DNA of 64,000 nt from Paracoccus shanxieyensis. Its GTDB lineage: Bacteria > Pseudomonadota > Alphaproteobacteria > Rhodobacterales > Rhodobacteraceae. The translations under genes were made by a program, and so were the position numbers. This document shows positions 48,038 through 57,138 of the stretch, one piece after another (within the stretch, counting starts at the first letter, position 1; each line of letters opens with the position of its first letter). The notes beneath the pieces were generated by a model, which was not told the origin of the DNA, did no database searches, and saw only the letters and a program-made list of their open reading frames with translations. The stretch spans positions 124,001 to 188,000 of the forward strand of contig NZ_WMII01000003.1 of the NCBI RefSeq assembly GCF_009711265.1, in the 5' to 3' direction.

Positions 48038-49176
48038 CAGCGCGGCCTGTGGACATGTGCGGATTGCACGATGCCGAATCCCATCAGCAGGATCATCAGC
48101 GAAGTCCCTCCATAGCTGACCAGCGGCAGGGGTGAGCCCTTGGCGGGCAGCATCCCCATCACCGTGGCCATATTGATGGCGAAATACAGAAAGAACGTCC
48201 CCGCGATGCCGATGGTCATCAGGCTGGCGAAGCGGTCCCGGTTGGTCAGGGCGGAATGCAGGCAAAAGCCAAGGATCAGCACATAAAGCGCCAACAGCGA
48301 CATGGCGCCGATAAAGCCGAACTCCTCGGCCAGCGAGGTGAAGATGAAGTCGGTATGTTTCTCGGGCAGAAAGTTCAGCCGCGACTGCGTGCCCTGCATG
48401 AAGCCGCGCCCCGACCAGCCGCCCGATCCCAGCGCGATCTGCGCCTGCATGATGTTATAGCCTGCGCCAAGCGGGTCCGAGCCGGGATCCAGAAATGTGT
48501 CGATGCGGCGGAACTGATAATCGTGCAGCAACTGCCAGTCCGTGCCGCGGCTTTCCATCACCGCCGTGACCAGCCCGACGACGATGGCGATGACCGCGCC
48601 GAAATACCAAAGGCTGACCCCCGCCGCGAACATGACGATGCCGCCCCCGGCGATCAGCATGACCGAAGTGCCAAGGTCGGGCTGCATCAGCACCAGCGCC
48701 GTCGGCGTCAGGATCAGCAGCACCGGGATCAGCACCCAAAGCGGGCGCGAGACCTTTTCCACCGGCAGCCAGTCGTAATAGGCCGCCAGCGTCATCACGA
48801 AGGCGATTTTCGTCAGCTCCGATGGCTGGATGCGGATCGGCCCCAGCACCAGCCAGCGCTGCGCGCCCATGCCGACATGGCCCATCAGCTCGACCAGCAC
48901 CAGCAGCAGCAGGCAGGCGGCATAGGCAAAGACCGAAATCGAGCGCCAGAACCAGATCGGCACGAAGGCCAGCGCGATCATGATGACCATGCCCGCGACG
49001 AACCGCTCCATCTGCGGGCCGGCCCATTGGTCGATATCGCCGCCCGAGACAGAGTACAGCATCAGAAAACCGATGCAACTGACGGCGGTGACAAGGAAAA
49101 TCAGCGGAAAGTTCAGGTGCAGCACCTTGCGCCAGCCGGTCGGCACCCGTTCGACGGTGTAATCCAGATAGCTCAT
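48037..49176 (-). CDS. rodA: peptidoglycan glycosyltransferase RodA
   Basis: SEDS-family glycosyltransferase that polymerises lipid II during lateral wall growth, with PBP2 as partner. The 379 residues form ten membrane helices. Typical segments are the ARRWL-like AQRWLVLGPIRIQPSELTKI and the region EKHTDFIFTSLAEEFGFIGA, plus the C-terminal GMLPAKGSPLPLVSYGGTSL. It begins one base after the mrdA stop, and its own stop overlaps ghrA. It belongs to the leftward mreB-mreC-mreD-mrdA-rodA operon. Confidence 0.96.
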   Translation of the reverse strand: MSYLDYTVERVPTGWRKVLHLNFPLIFLVTAVSCIGFLMLYSVSGGDIDQWAGPQMERFVAGMVIMIALAFVPIWFWRSISVFAYAACLLLLVLVELMGHVGMGAQRWLVLGPIRIQPSELTKIAFVMTLAAYYDWLPVEKVSRPLWVLIPVLLILTPTALVLMQPDLGTSVMLIAGGGIVMFAAGVSLWYFGAVIAIVVGLVTAVMESRGTDWQLLHDYQFRRIDTFLDPGSDPLGAGYNIMQAQIALGSGGWSGRGFMQGTQSRLNFLPEKHTDFIFTSLAEEFGFIGAMSLLALYVLILGFCLHSALTNRDRFASLMTIGIAGTFFLYFAINMATVMGMLPAKGSPLPLVSYGGTSLMILLMGFGIVQSAHVHRPR

Positions 49177-49177
49177 G

Positions 49178-51121
49178 TCAGGCTCTTGCGCGCACGGTCT
49201 TGGTCGTGGGCTGGGGCATCAGGTTCATGCGCGACCAGATTTCCTGCACCTTCTCGCGTTCGCCGTCCGGATAGGCGGTGATGGGCGGCAGCCCGCCCGC
49301 CAGCGCGAACAGCAGGATGTCGCGGGCAATGGGTGCCGCAACCGCCGAGCCGCCGCCGCCATGTTCCACCACGCAGGACACCGCATAGCGCGGCGCGTCA
49401 AAGGGCGCGTAGCAGACGAACAGCGCGTGGTCGCGGCGGTTCCACGGCAGTTGTTCGTTGCGGATCACGCCGCGCGCGCGTTCGGCGGCGGTGATGTTGC
49501 GCACCTGACTTGTGCCGGTCTTGCCCGCCATCAGCCATTCCGGCGCGACGGTGCGCGACCGCCGCGCCGTGCCGCGTTCGGCATTCATCACCGCATCCAT
49601 GCCGCCGCGCGCCGTGCGCAGGTTCAGCGGGTTCAGCCCCAGATCGGCAAATTCCGGCACCGGCTCGGGCACGCCGTCGATCGAGCGCACCAGCCGCGGG
49701 ATGACCTCGCGCCCGGTCGCCACGCGCGCCGTCATCACCGCCAGTTGCAGCGGCGAGGCCAGCACATAGCCCTGACCGATCGAGGCGTTGACGGAATCGC
49801 CGACCTGCCATTCCTGATTATAGCGCGCGCGTTTCCACGCCCGGTCGGGCGCGATGCCTTCGGTGATGGCCGACATCGGCAGATCGTGACGCACGCCGAT
49901 GCCCAGCTTGCGGGCCATGGCGGCGATGCGGTCGATGCCGACGCGCTGTGCCAGTTCGTAATAATAGACATCGCAGGAATGTTCCAAACTGCCGATCGCA
50001 TCGACCGAGCCATGCCCGCCCCGGCTCCAGCAATGGAAGCGCCGCCCGGCCAGTTGTAGATAGCCGGGGCAGTAAAACCGCGTGCCTGCGTTGATGACGC
50101 CCGCCTCGAGGCCCGCCAGAAGCGTCACCATCTTGAAGGTCGATCCGGGCGGATAGGCGCCCTGCACCGTCTTGTCGGCCAGCGGGCGGTGGTCGTGGTT
50201 CATCAACTCGCGGTAATCCGGCCCCGAGATGCCACGCACGAATTTGTTCGGATCGAACACGGGCGAGGACGAAATGGCCACGATATCGCCATTCGTCACG
50301 TCGATGACCACAGCGGCGGCGCTTTCGCTGCCCAGCCTTTGCGTGGCGAAATTCTGCAACCGTGCATCCAGCGTCGTCTGCACGGTCGCGCCCTGCTGGC
50401 CTTCGACGCGCGACAGCTCGCGCATCTCGCGGCCTGCGCTGTTCACCTCAACCCGGCGGTTTCCGGCCTTGCCGCGCAGCGGGGCCTCCAGCCGCGCCTC
50501 CATGCCGACCTTGCCCAGCTGAAACTCGGGCAGGCGCAGCACGGGATCGGGGTTGTCGATCTTGGACAGGTCGTAATCCGACACCGGCCCGACATAGCCC
50601 AGCACATGTGAGAAATCGCCCGCGCGCGGATAGCTGCGCGACAGGCCCGATTCCGGGGTGACGCCGGGCAGGGTGGGCGCGTTCAGCGCGACCGAGGAAA
50701 ACTCCTGCCATGTCAGCCGGTCGGCCACCATGATGGGCGTGACGGCGCTGCGGCGCCGGATCTCGGCCATCAGGTCCGAAACCTGCCGGTCGCTCATCGG
50801 GATGATCTTGCGCAGCCGGGCAATGACCGTCGACACGTCGCCCGCATCGGCGCGGGTCAGCGTCACGCGGTAATTCTGTTCGTTGCCCGCGATGATCGTG
50901 CCGTTGCGGTCAAGGATCAGCCCGCGCGCGGGCGGCAGCAGGCGGATCTTGATCGAGTTGCCATCCGACAGCAGCCGGAATTCCTCGGCATGTTCCAGCT
51001 GCATCGAGCGCAGGCGCAAGCCCAGCACGCTGATGACCGAGGCCTGAATGACCCCCAGCATCAGCACCCGACGCGAGATGCCCCGGCTGCTTTCCGCGAT
51101 TTCCTTTTGCGACTTGCGCAT
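49178..51121 (-). CDS. mrdA: penicillin-binding protein 2 (peptidoglycan transpeptidase)
   Basis: Class B transpeptidase of the rod-elongation complex. The 647 residues have one N-terminal transmembrane helix (RRVLMLGVIQASVISVLGLR), a dimerisation and linker domain, and the transpeptidase domain with the catalytic SxxK motif in GSTFKMVTLLAG, the SxN equivalent SCD in LEHSCDVYYYELA and KTGT in AGKTGTSQV. It lies between mreD and rodA with four- and one-base gaps. AdpC-type zinc motifs are not recognised. Confidence 0.96.
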   Translation of the reverse strand: MRKSQKEIAESSRGISRRVLMLGVIQASVISVLGLRLRSMQLEHAEEFRLLSDGNSIKIRLLPPARGLILDRNGTIIAGNEQNYRVTLTRADAGDVSTVIARLRKIIPMSDRQVSDLMAEIRRRSAVTPIMVADRLTWQEFSSVALNAPTLPGVTPESGLSRSYPRAGDFSHVLGYVGPVSDYDLSKIDNPDPVLRLPEFQLGKVGMEARLEAPLRGKAGNRRVEVNSAGREMRELSRVEGQQGATVQTTLDARLQNFATQRLGSESAAAVVIDVTNGDIVAISSSPVFDPNKFVRGISGPDYRELMNHDHRPLADKTVQGAYPPGSTFKMVTLLAGLEAGVINAGTRFYCPGYLQLAGRRFHCWSRGGHGSVDAIGSLEHSCDVYYYELAQRVGIDRIAAMARKLGIGVRHDLPMSAITEGIAPDRAWKRARYNQEWQVGDSVNASIGQGYVLASPLQLAVMTARVATGREVIPRLVRSIDGVPEPVPEFADLGLNPLNLRTARGGMDAVMNAERGTARRSRTVAPEWLMAGKTGTSQVRNITAAERARGVIRNEQLPWNRRDHALFVCYAPFDAPRYAVSCVVEHGGGGSAVAAPIARDILLFALAGGLPPITAYPDGEREKVQEIWSRMNLMPQPTTKTVRARA

Positions 51122-51124
51122 GTG

Positions 51125-51655
51125 TCAGCGATGCCTCGTGTCAGGGTCGCCGGGAATGCGGCGCAGCCCAAATGGCCAGTGAAGCAGCCCCGCCACCAGC
51201 GGATAGGCCGCAGCCGTGGCGATGAATTGCAAGATCACCTGTCCCAAGGGTGGCAGGGGCAGGAAGAACAGCGCAAGGGCAAAGCGATTGGCCAGCATCA
51301 TCAGGGCAAGCAGGATTGCAACACGCAGCCATTCAACCATGAATGGCAGCTCGCGCCAATGCTGCTCGCGCCTGCGGGCGGCTTCGGTGCCGATGATGAC
51401 GATGGCGGCCCACAATCCCAGCGGGCGCAACAGCAGGATGTCCTCCAGAAGAAACAGCGCCGCGATCAGCAGGACGGGCAGGGTGTCGGGGCGGCGCAGG
51501 ATCCAGACCAGCGCCAGACAGATGCTGAGATCGGGGCCCGGCCAGCCGATCCTGCCGGGGTTCAGGGGCAAAAGCCGCGCCGCCAGAATGGCGATGAACA
51601 GCACCACGAACAGGGCCTGCCCGGCCAGCCGCCCGCGCCGGGCCGCCTCAATCAT
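51125..51655 (-). CDS. mreD: rod shape-determining protein MreD
   Basis: A 176-residue inner-membrane protein with five hydrophobic helices and little else. The sequence is poorly conserved, so identification rests on length, topology (GQALFVVLFIAILAARLLPL at the N-terminus, LPLPPLGQVILQFIATAAAY near the C-terminus) and position between mreC and mrdA. The ATG at 51655 has GAGG at six bases inside the mreC 3' end and overlaps mreC by eight bases; another ATG two codons earlier is possible. Confidence 0.9.
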   Translation of the reverse strand: MIEAARRGRLAGQALFVVLFIAILAARLLPLNPGRIGWPGPDLSICLALVWILRRPDTLPVLLIAALFLLEDILLLRPLGLWAAIVIIGTEAARRREQHWRELPFMVEWLRVAILLALMMLANRFALALFFLPLPPLGQVILQFIATAAAYPLVAGLLHWPFGLRRIPGDPDTRHR

Positions 51656-52589
51656 TGCCATCCTCGGGCGCGGCGGGGGGCAGGGCTGCGGGATCTGTGT
51701 TGATCTGCAAGGGCATCGGCGGGCCGATGAATTCGGCGGGCGGCGGCGGGATCAGCAGCCCGGTATCGGCCAGCCGTTCCGAGGGGTGGCTGCGCAGCAC
51801 GCGCAGGAATTCCAGCCGCCCGTAATCGGCGGCCAGCCGCACGCGCAACCGCCCGTCGCTGGCCTGCGCCAACTGTCCGACCAGCAGGCCCGGAGGGAAC
51901 ACGCCGCCATCGCCGGAACTGACAACGCGGTCGCCGGGACGCAGATCCTCGGGGCTTTCGATGAAATCCAGCGCCGGCACGGCGGTATTGTCGCCCGAAA
52001 GCAGCGCATGATGCCCCGAGGGCAGGATCGTCACCGGGATCCGGCTGCTGGGATCGGTCAGCAGCATCACCCGGCTGGTGGTCTGGCCCACGCCCGAGAT
52101 GCGCCCGACCAGTCCCAGACCGTCCATGGTGGCCCAGCCGTCCAGAATGCCGTCCCGCGCGCCGACATTCAGCAGCACCGACTGCCGAAAGGCGCTGCCG
52201 CTATCGGTCAGCACCACGCCCGACACGCTGGTCAGCGCCGGGTCGATGCGGACATTGTTTTGCGACAAGAGCTTGGCGTTTTCCTGCTCCAGCTGGACGG
52301 CGGCCTCTTTCCAGGCCGACATCTTCTGCAACTCGCGCCGCAATTCCTGGTTCTGCTCATAGAGCCGGGCATAGGATTCGAACCCCGCCACCATGCGGCT
52401 GAGCCGGGTGACGGGGGCCAGCACCCATTCAAAGCTGGGCACGAAACGGTCGATGACGGCCGAACGCATCCGTTCGGCGCGCGGGCTGTCGATCTGCCAG
52501 AACAGAAAGACGCCCAGCAGCAACAGGACCAGCAGCGACACCAGAATGCGCCGGACCGGAGCCGCATAGTCAGGGCCCTTGCGTGCCAC
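51648..52589 (-). CDS. mreC: rod shape-determining protein MreC
   Basis: Periplasmic scaffold of the elongasome that activates PBP2/RodA. The 313 residues have an N-terminal helix (ILVSLLVLLLLGVFLFWQID), a coiled coil at about residues 65-110 (YEQNQELRRELQKMSAWKEA), and two beta-barrel domains with GLVGRISGVGQTTSRVMLLT and VVSSGDGGVFPPGLLVG. A Pro-rich tail ends the protein. The start is GTG at 52589 with AAGG upstream. It is ten bases after mreB and overlaps mreD. Confidence 0.95.
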   Translation of the reverse strand: MARKGPDYAAPVRRILVSLLVLLLLGVFLFWQIDSPRAERMRSAVIDRFVPSFEWVLAPVTRLSRMVAGFESYARLYEQNQELRRELQKMSAWKEAAVQLEQENAKLLSQNNVRIDPALTSVSGVVLTDSGSAFRQSVLLNVGARDGILDGWATMDGLGLVGRISGVGQTTSRVMLLTDPSSRIPVTILPSGHHALLSGDNTAVPALDFIESPEDLRPGDRVVSSGDGGVFPPGLLVGQLAQASDGRLRVRLAADYGRLEFLRVLRSHPSERLADTGLLIPPPPAEFIGPPMPLQINTDPAALPPAAPEDGND

Positions 52590-52599
52590 GGCCTGAACC

Positions 52600-53781
<1,182 letters not shown>

Positions 53782-53830
53782 TCAGCCTCTGCGCGTTCCG
53801 GCGCACGCTGACATCGTCGTGAACGCGACA

Positions 53831-53852
53831 GGGGCGGCCTTGCGACCGCCCC
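53831..53852. terminator. hairpin downstream of leuA
   Basis: GGGGCGG (53831-53837) and CCGCCCC (53846-53852) form a 7-bp stem. The T-rich flank (CGTTTTGT) is on the plus-strand side, which does not follow leuA's direction, so the terminator assignment is weak. It lies 25 bases beyond the leuA stop, between leuA and mreB. Confidence 0.4.
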
Positions 53853-53876
53853 CGTTTTGTCTGAAAGGCAAGGCCG

Positions 53877-55439
53877 TCAGTGCGAATACATACTGACCTG
53901 TTTGGTGTCCGAGCCTTCGCCCACCATCTCGCGCCGCACTTTCAGCCGGTTCAGCGCGCCGACATAGGCGCGAACACTCGCCAGGATTGTATCGGTATCG
54001 GCGGCCTGACCCGTGGCGATGCGGCCTTCTTCCTCCATGCGCACGGAAACAGTGGCCTGCGCGTCGGTGCCTTCGGTCACGGCATGGACCTGATACAGTT
54101 GCAGCACGGCCTGATGCGGCCAGATCGCCTTGACGGCGTTGAAGCAGGCATCGACCGGGCCATCGCCCGTGGCATGGACGGTCTTTTCCTCGCCGCCGAC
54201 CACCATGGTCAGATCGGCCGATTGTCCGTCGCTGCCGCAGATCACGCGCAAATGCTTGACCTGCAGATAATCGGCCTCGGTATTGGCGGCGCTGTCCTGC
54301 ATCAGCGCGACCAGATCGTCGTCATAGATTTCCTTCTTGCGATCGGCCAGCGCCTTGAACCGCACGAAGACATCCTTCAACTGGTTGTCGCCGACCTCAT
54401 AGCCCAGATCGCGCAGCTTGCTGCGCAGCGCGGCCCGGCCCGAATGCTTGCCCATGGCGATATTGGCCTCGTTCAGCCCGATATCAGCGGGGCGCATGAT
54501 CTCGAAGGTCTCGACGTTTTTCAGCACGCCGTCCTGATGGATGCCGGATTCGTGCAGGAAGGCGTTCTTGCCGACGATGGCCTTGTTCGGCTGCACCGCA
54601 AAGCCCGAGGCCTGCGCCACGCGCCGCGACAGGCCCATGATCTTGGTGGTGTCGATGCCGGTGGTAAAGGGCATGATGTCATGGCGCACCTTCAGCGCCA
54701 TCACGACCTCCTCCAGCGCGGTATTGCCCGCGCGTTCGCCCAGACCGTTGATGGTGCATTCGATCTGGCGCGCGCCCGCCTCGACCGCGGCCAGACTGTT
54801 CGCGGTCGCCATGCCCAGATCGTTGTGGCAATGCGTGGCGAAGATGATCCCGTCGGCGCCCGGCACGCGCTCCAGCAGCATGGCGATCAGCGCGGCGCTT
54901 TCGCGCGGGGCGGTATAGCCCACGGTGTCGGGAATGTTGATCGTGGTGGCGCCCGCCTTGATGGCGATCTCGACCACGCGGCACAGATAGTCATGCTCGG
55001 TCCGGGTGGCGTCCATCGGCGACCATTGCACATTGTCGCACAGGTTGCGGGCATGGGTCACGGTCTGGTGGATACGCTCGGCCATCTGATCCATGTCCAG
55101 ATTGGGAATGGCCCGGTGCAGCGGCGAGGTGCCGATGAAGGTATGGATGCGCGGGCGACGCGCATGTTTCACCGCCTCCCAGCAGCGGTCGATATCGGGC
55201 AGCTGCGCGCGGGCCAGCCCGCAGATCACGCTGTTCTGCGCACGCTTGGCAATCTCGCTCACGGCTGCGAAATCGCCCTCCGAGGCGATGGGGAAACCGG
55301 CCTCGATCACATCGACGCCCATCTCGTCCAGCATCCCGGCGATTTCCAGCTTTTCGGCATGGGTCATGGTCGCGCCGGGCGATTGCTCGCCATCGCGCAG
55401 CGTGGTGTCAAAGATCAGAACGTGGTTCTTGTCGGTCAT
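53877..55439 (-). CDS. leuA: 2-isopropylmalate synthase
   Basis: First committed step of leucine synthesis: acetyl-CoA plus 2-ketoisovalerate. The 520 residues start with the motif LIFDTTLRDGEQSPGATMTH. The metal-binding segment HCHNDLGMATANSLAAVEAG follows, then a catalytic helix with EECTINGLGERAGN-like residues (ECTINGLGERAGNTALEEVV). The end is the C-terminal leucine-sensing domain from about residue 390. The ATG at 55439 has AAGGA at ten bases. A leucine-rich leader peptide gene lies 75 bases upstream, and its Leu codons can pair with this ribosome binding site. Confidence 0.96.
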   Translation of the reverse strand: MTDKNHVLIFDTTLRDGEQSPGATMTHAEKLEIAGMLDEMGVDVIEAGFPIASEGDFAAVSEIAKRAQNSVICGLARAQLPDIDRCWEAVKHARRPRIHTFIGTSPLHRAIPNLDMDQMAERIHQTVTHARNLCDNVQWSPMDATRTEHDYLCRVVEIAIKAGATTINIPDTVGYTAPRESAALIAMLLERVPGADGIIFATHCHNDLGMATANSLAAVEAGARQIECTINGLGERAGNTALEEVVMALKVRHDIMPFTTGIDTTKIMGLSRRVAQASGFAVQPNKAIVGKNAFLHESGIHQDGVLKNVETFEIMRPADIGLNEANIAMGKHSGRAALRSKLRDLGYEVGDNQLKDVFVRFKALADRKKEIYDDDLVALMQDSAANTEADYLQVKHLRVICGSDGQSADLTMVVGGEEKTVHATGDGPVDACFNAVKAIWPHQAVLQLYQVHAVTEGTDAQATVSVRMEEEGRIATGQAADTDTILASVRAYVGALNRLKVRREMVGEGSDTKQVSMYSH

Positions 55440-55451
55440 TTTCGGAAAGTC

Positions 55452-55532
55452 CTTCTTACGCTTTTTGCAGGGTCCGGGCTCGAACCAAGCTGAGCGGCGG
55501 CCCGGAAGACCCGCTCAGCGCAGCGTAAGAAG
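55452..55532 (-). promoter_or_regulatory. leuA attenuation region: Leu codons pair with the leuA ribosome binding site
   Basis: In the minus-strand RNA CUUCUUACGCU (55532-55522), inside the Leu codons of the leader, is complementary over 11 bases to AGCGUAAGAAG (55462-55452), which overlaps the leuA Shine-Dalgarno AAGGA (55454-55450). Nested within is a 9-bp hairpin, GCUGAGCGG (55519-55511) with CCGCUCAGC (55497-55489), that starts at the leader stop codon. A ribosome stalled on Leu codons would keep the ribosome binding site free. The pairing is seen; the mechanism is inferred. Confidence 0.65.
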
Positions 55533-55613
55533 CAGCAGACCGCGGAGGCTCACGGCGAAACGCGCGCCGACAGGCGCGTTCCGGGCAGTGGCGATGTGTC
55601 GCATCCGAGTCAT
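55515..55613 (-). CDS. leucine leader peptide of leuA
   Basis: A 32-codon frame too short for routine gene calling. It starts MTRMRHIATARN and ends GLLLLTLR before TGA, with Leu codons CTG CTG CTT CTT, then ACG CTG. Four adjacent Leu codons just before a hairpin upstream of a leucine biosynthetic gene is the classic attenuation layout. No Shine-Dalgarno precedes the ATG, and a TATAGT box ends six bases upstream, so translation is probably leaderless, as reported for the trp leader in rhizobia (from memory). A second ATG at codon 4 is also possible. Confidence 0.7.
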   Translation of the reverse strand: MTRMRHIATARNAPVGARFAVSLRGLLLLTLR

Positions 55614-55619
55614 GGCCGG

Positions 55620-55649
55620 ACTATAGGCCCGCCCCGTGCAGCTTGAAAA
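55620..55649 (-). promoter_or_regulatory. candidate promoter of the leuA leader
   Basis: On the minus strand TTTTCA (55644-55649) and TATAGT (55620-55625) are spaced by 18 bases. Transcription would begin at or next to the leader ATG at 55613, making the leader mRNA leaderless. Confidence 0.5.
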
Positions 55650-55725
55650 GACCGAAAAATCCGCCACCGGCATTTCGCGGCCGCAAAGGCAAAGGACGGT
55701 GCAATCCCTCGCGCCGCCCTGCTGG

Positions 55726-55747
55726 TTTCTCTGTTCCCCAAATACTC
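55726..55747. repeat. dispersed intergenic core motif, copy 4
   Basis: TTTCTCTGTTCCCCAAATAC and two more bases, then ATGCGGCGCTGCCGCCGG. It lies 29 bases after the purD stop (minus strand). The G/C hairpin is smaller than in copies 2, 3 and 5. Confidence 0.7.
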
Positions 55748-55775
55748 ATGCGGCGCTGCCGCCGGGCCAAAGGCC

Positions 55776-57038
55776 TCAGAATGCGCGCCAGCCGATATCG
55801 CGGCGGTAAAACCCCTCGGGCCAGTCGATGGCATCGGCCAGAGCATAGGCGCGGGCATGGGCCTCGGTCAGCAGCGCGCCACGCCCGGTCGCGGTCAGAA
55901 CCCGTCCCCCGACCGCGACGATCCTGCCATCCTTTTCCGCGGTGCCGGCGTGAAACACCATATGGGCCGAATCTGCCGGCAAGCCCTCAAGACCACGGAT
56001 CTCGGAGCCTTTCACATAGCTGCCCGGATAGCCGTCGGCGGCCAGCACCACGGTCAGCGCATGGTCATCGGCCCAGATGACCTCTGCATCGGCCAGCCGC
56101 CCTTCGGCACAGGCCAGGATCAGATCCAGCGCCTGCGCGCCCAGACGCATCATCAGAACCTGACATTCCGGGTCGCCGAAGCGGACATTGTATTCGACCA
56201 GCCGCGCCTCGCCGTTCTGGATCATCAGACCGGCATAAAGCACCCCCTGAAACGGCGTGCCACGCGCGGCCATTTCGGCGACGGTCGGGCGCACGATGCG
56301 GGCCATCACCTGTTCCTGAATGGCCTCCGTCAGCACCGGCGCGGGGGAATAGGCCCCCATGCCGCCGGTATTCGGCCCGGTATCGCCTTCGCCGACGCGC
56401 TTGTGGTCCTGCGCCGTGCCGATGGGCAGGCAGTCCACACCGTCGCACAGGATGAAGAAGCTGGCTTCCTCGCCGGACATGAATTCCTCGATGACCACCT
56501 CGGCCCCGGCATCGCCGAACGCGCCGCCAAAGGCCTCGTCGATGGCGGCGATCGCCTCCTCTTCGGTCATCGCAACGGTCACGCCCTTGCCGGCGGCCAG
56601 CCCGTCGGCCTTGATGACGATCGGCGCGCCGGTTTTGCCGATATGCGCCCGCGCGGGCTCGGCGGCATCGAAGCGCGCCCATGCGGCGGTGGGGGCCCCG
56701 CAGGCATCGCAGATCTCTTTGGTAAAGCTTTTCGATGCCTCCAGCCGCGCCGCCGCAGCCGAGGGGCCAAAGACCAGAATCCCCGCCTCGCGCAGATCGT
56801 CGGCGACACCGGCGGCCAGCGGCGCCTCGGGTCCGATCACCACCAGATCGATGGCATTCTCGGCGCAGAATTCGACGACGGCAGCGCCCGACAGGATGTC
56901 CAGCGCGGCAAGCTCGGCCAGGGGGGCCATGCCGATATTGCCCGGCGCCACGAACAGCCGGTCGCATTTCGGGTTCTGGCGAATGGCCCATGCCAGCGCA
57001 TGTTCGCGCCCGCCACTGCCAAGGATCAGGATGTTCAT
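55776..57038 (-). CDS. purD: phosphoribosylamine-glycine ligase (GAR synthetase)
   Basis: Second step of purine synthesis. The 420 residues begin MNILILGSGGREHALAWAIR, the N-terminal Rossmann-like domain. The ATP-grasp domain follows with IVIKADGLAAGKGVTVAMTE, VVIEEFMSGEEASFFILCDG, DHKRVGEGDTGPNTGGMGAY and NVRFGDPECQVLMMRL. The end is the C-terminal lid. It is divergent from xseA across 100 bases and is followed by a dispersed-repeat copy. Confidence 0.97.
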   Translation of the reverse strand: MNILILGSGGREHALAWAIRQNPKCDRLFVAPGNIGMAPLAELAALDILSGAAVVEFCAENAIDLVVIGPEAPLAAGVADDLREAGILVFGPSAAAARLEASKSFTKEICDACGAPTAAWARFDAAEPARAHIGKTGAPIVIKADGLAAGKGVTVAMTEEEAIAAIDEAFGGAFGDAGAEVVIEEFMSGEEASFFILCDGVDCLPIGTAQDHKRVGEGDTGPNTGGMGAYSPAPVLTEAIQEQVMARIVRPTVAEMAARGTPFQGVLYAGLMIQNGEARLVEYNVRFGDPECQVLMMRLGAQALDLILACAEGRLADAEVIWADDHALTVVLAADGYPGSYVKGSEIRGLEGLPADSAHMVFHAGTAEKDGRIVAVGGRVLTATGRGALLTEAHARAYALADAIDWPEGFYRRDIGWRAF

Positions 57039-57138
57039 TGCAATGGCTCCCTTCGCGCTGCCTGAGGCCTTCTAGGAAAGCACCCGGCCCGGATCAATCC
57101 CCTTGATCCCGGCGCCCCGTCGCGCCAGAACCGCAGGC

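Larger units (their letters stand above)
55440..55775. other. long gap between leuA and purD: leader, promoter and repeat
   Basis: These 336 bases hold the leuA attenuation structure, the 32-codon leader peptide gene, its promoter and, nearest purD, a copy of the dispersed core motif. Both flanking genes read leftward. No further gene is seen. Confidence 0.7.
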
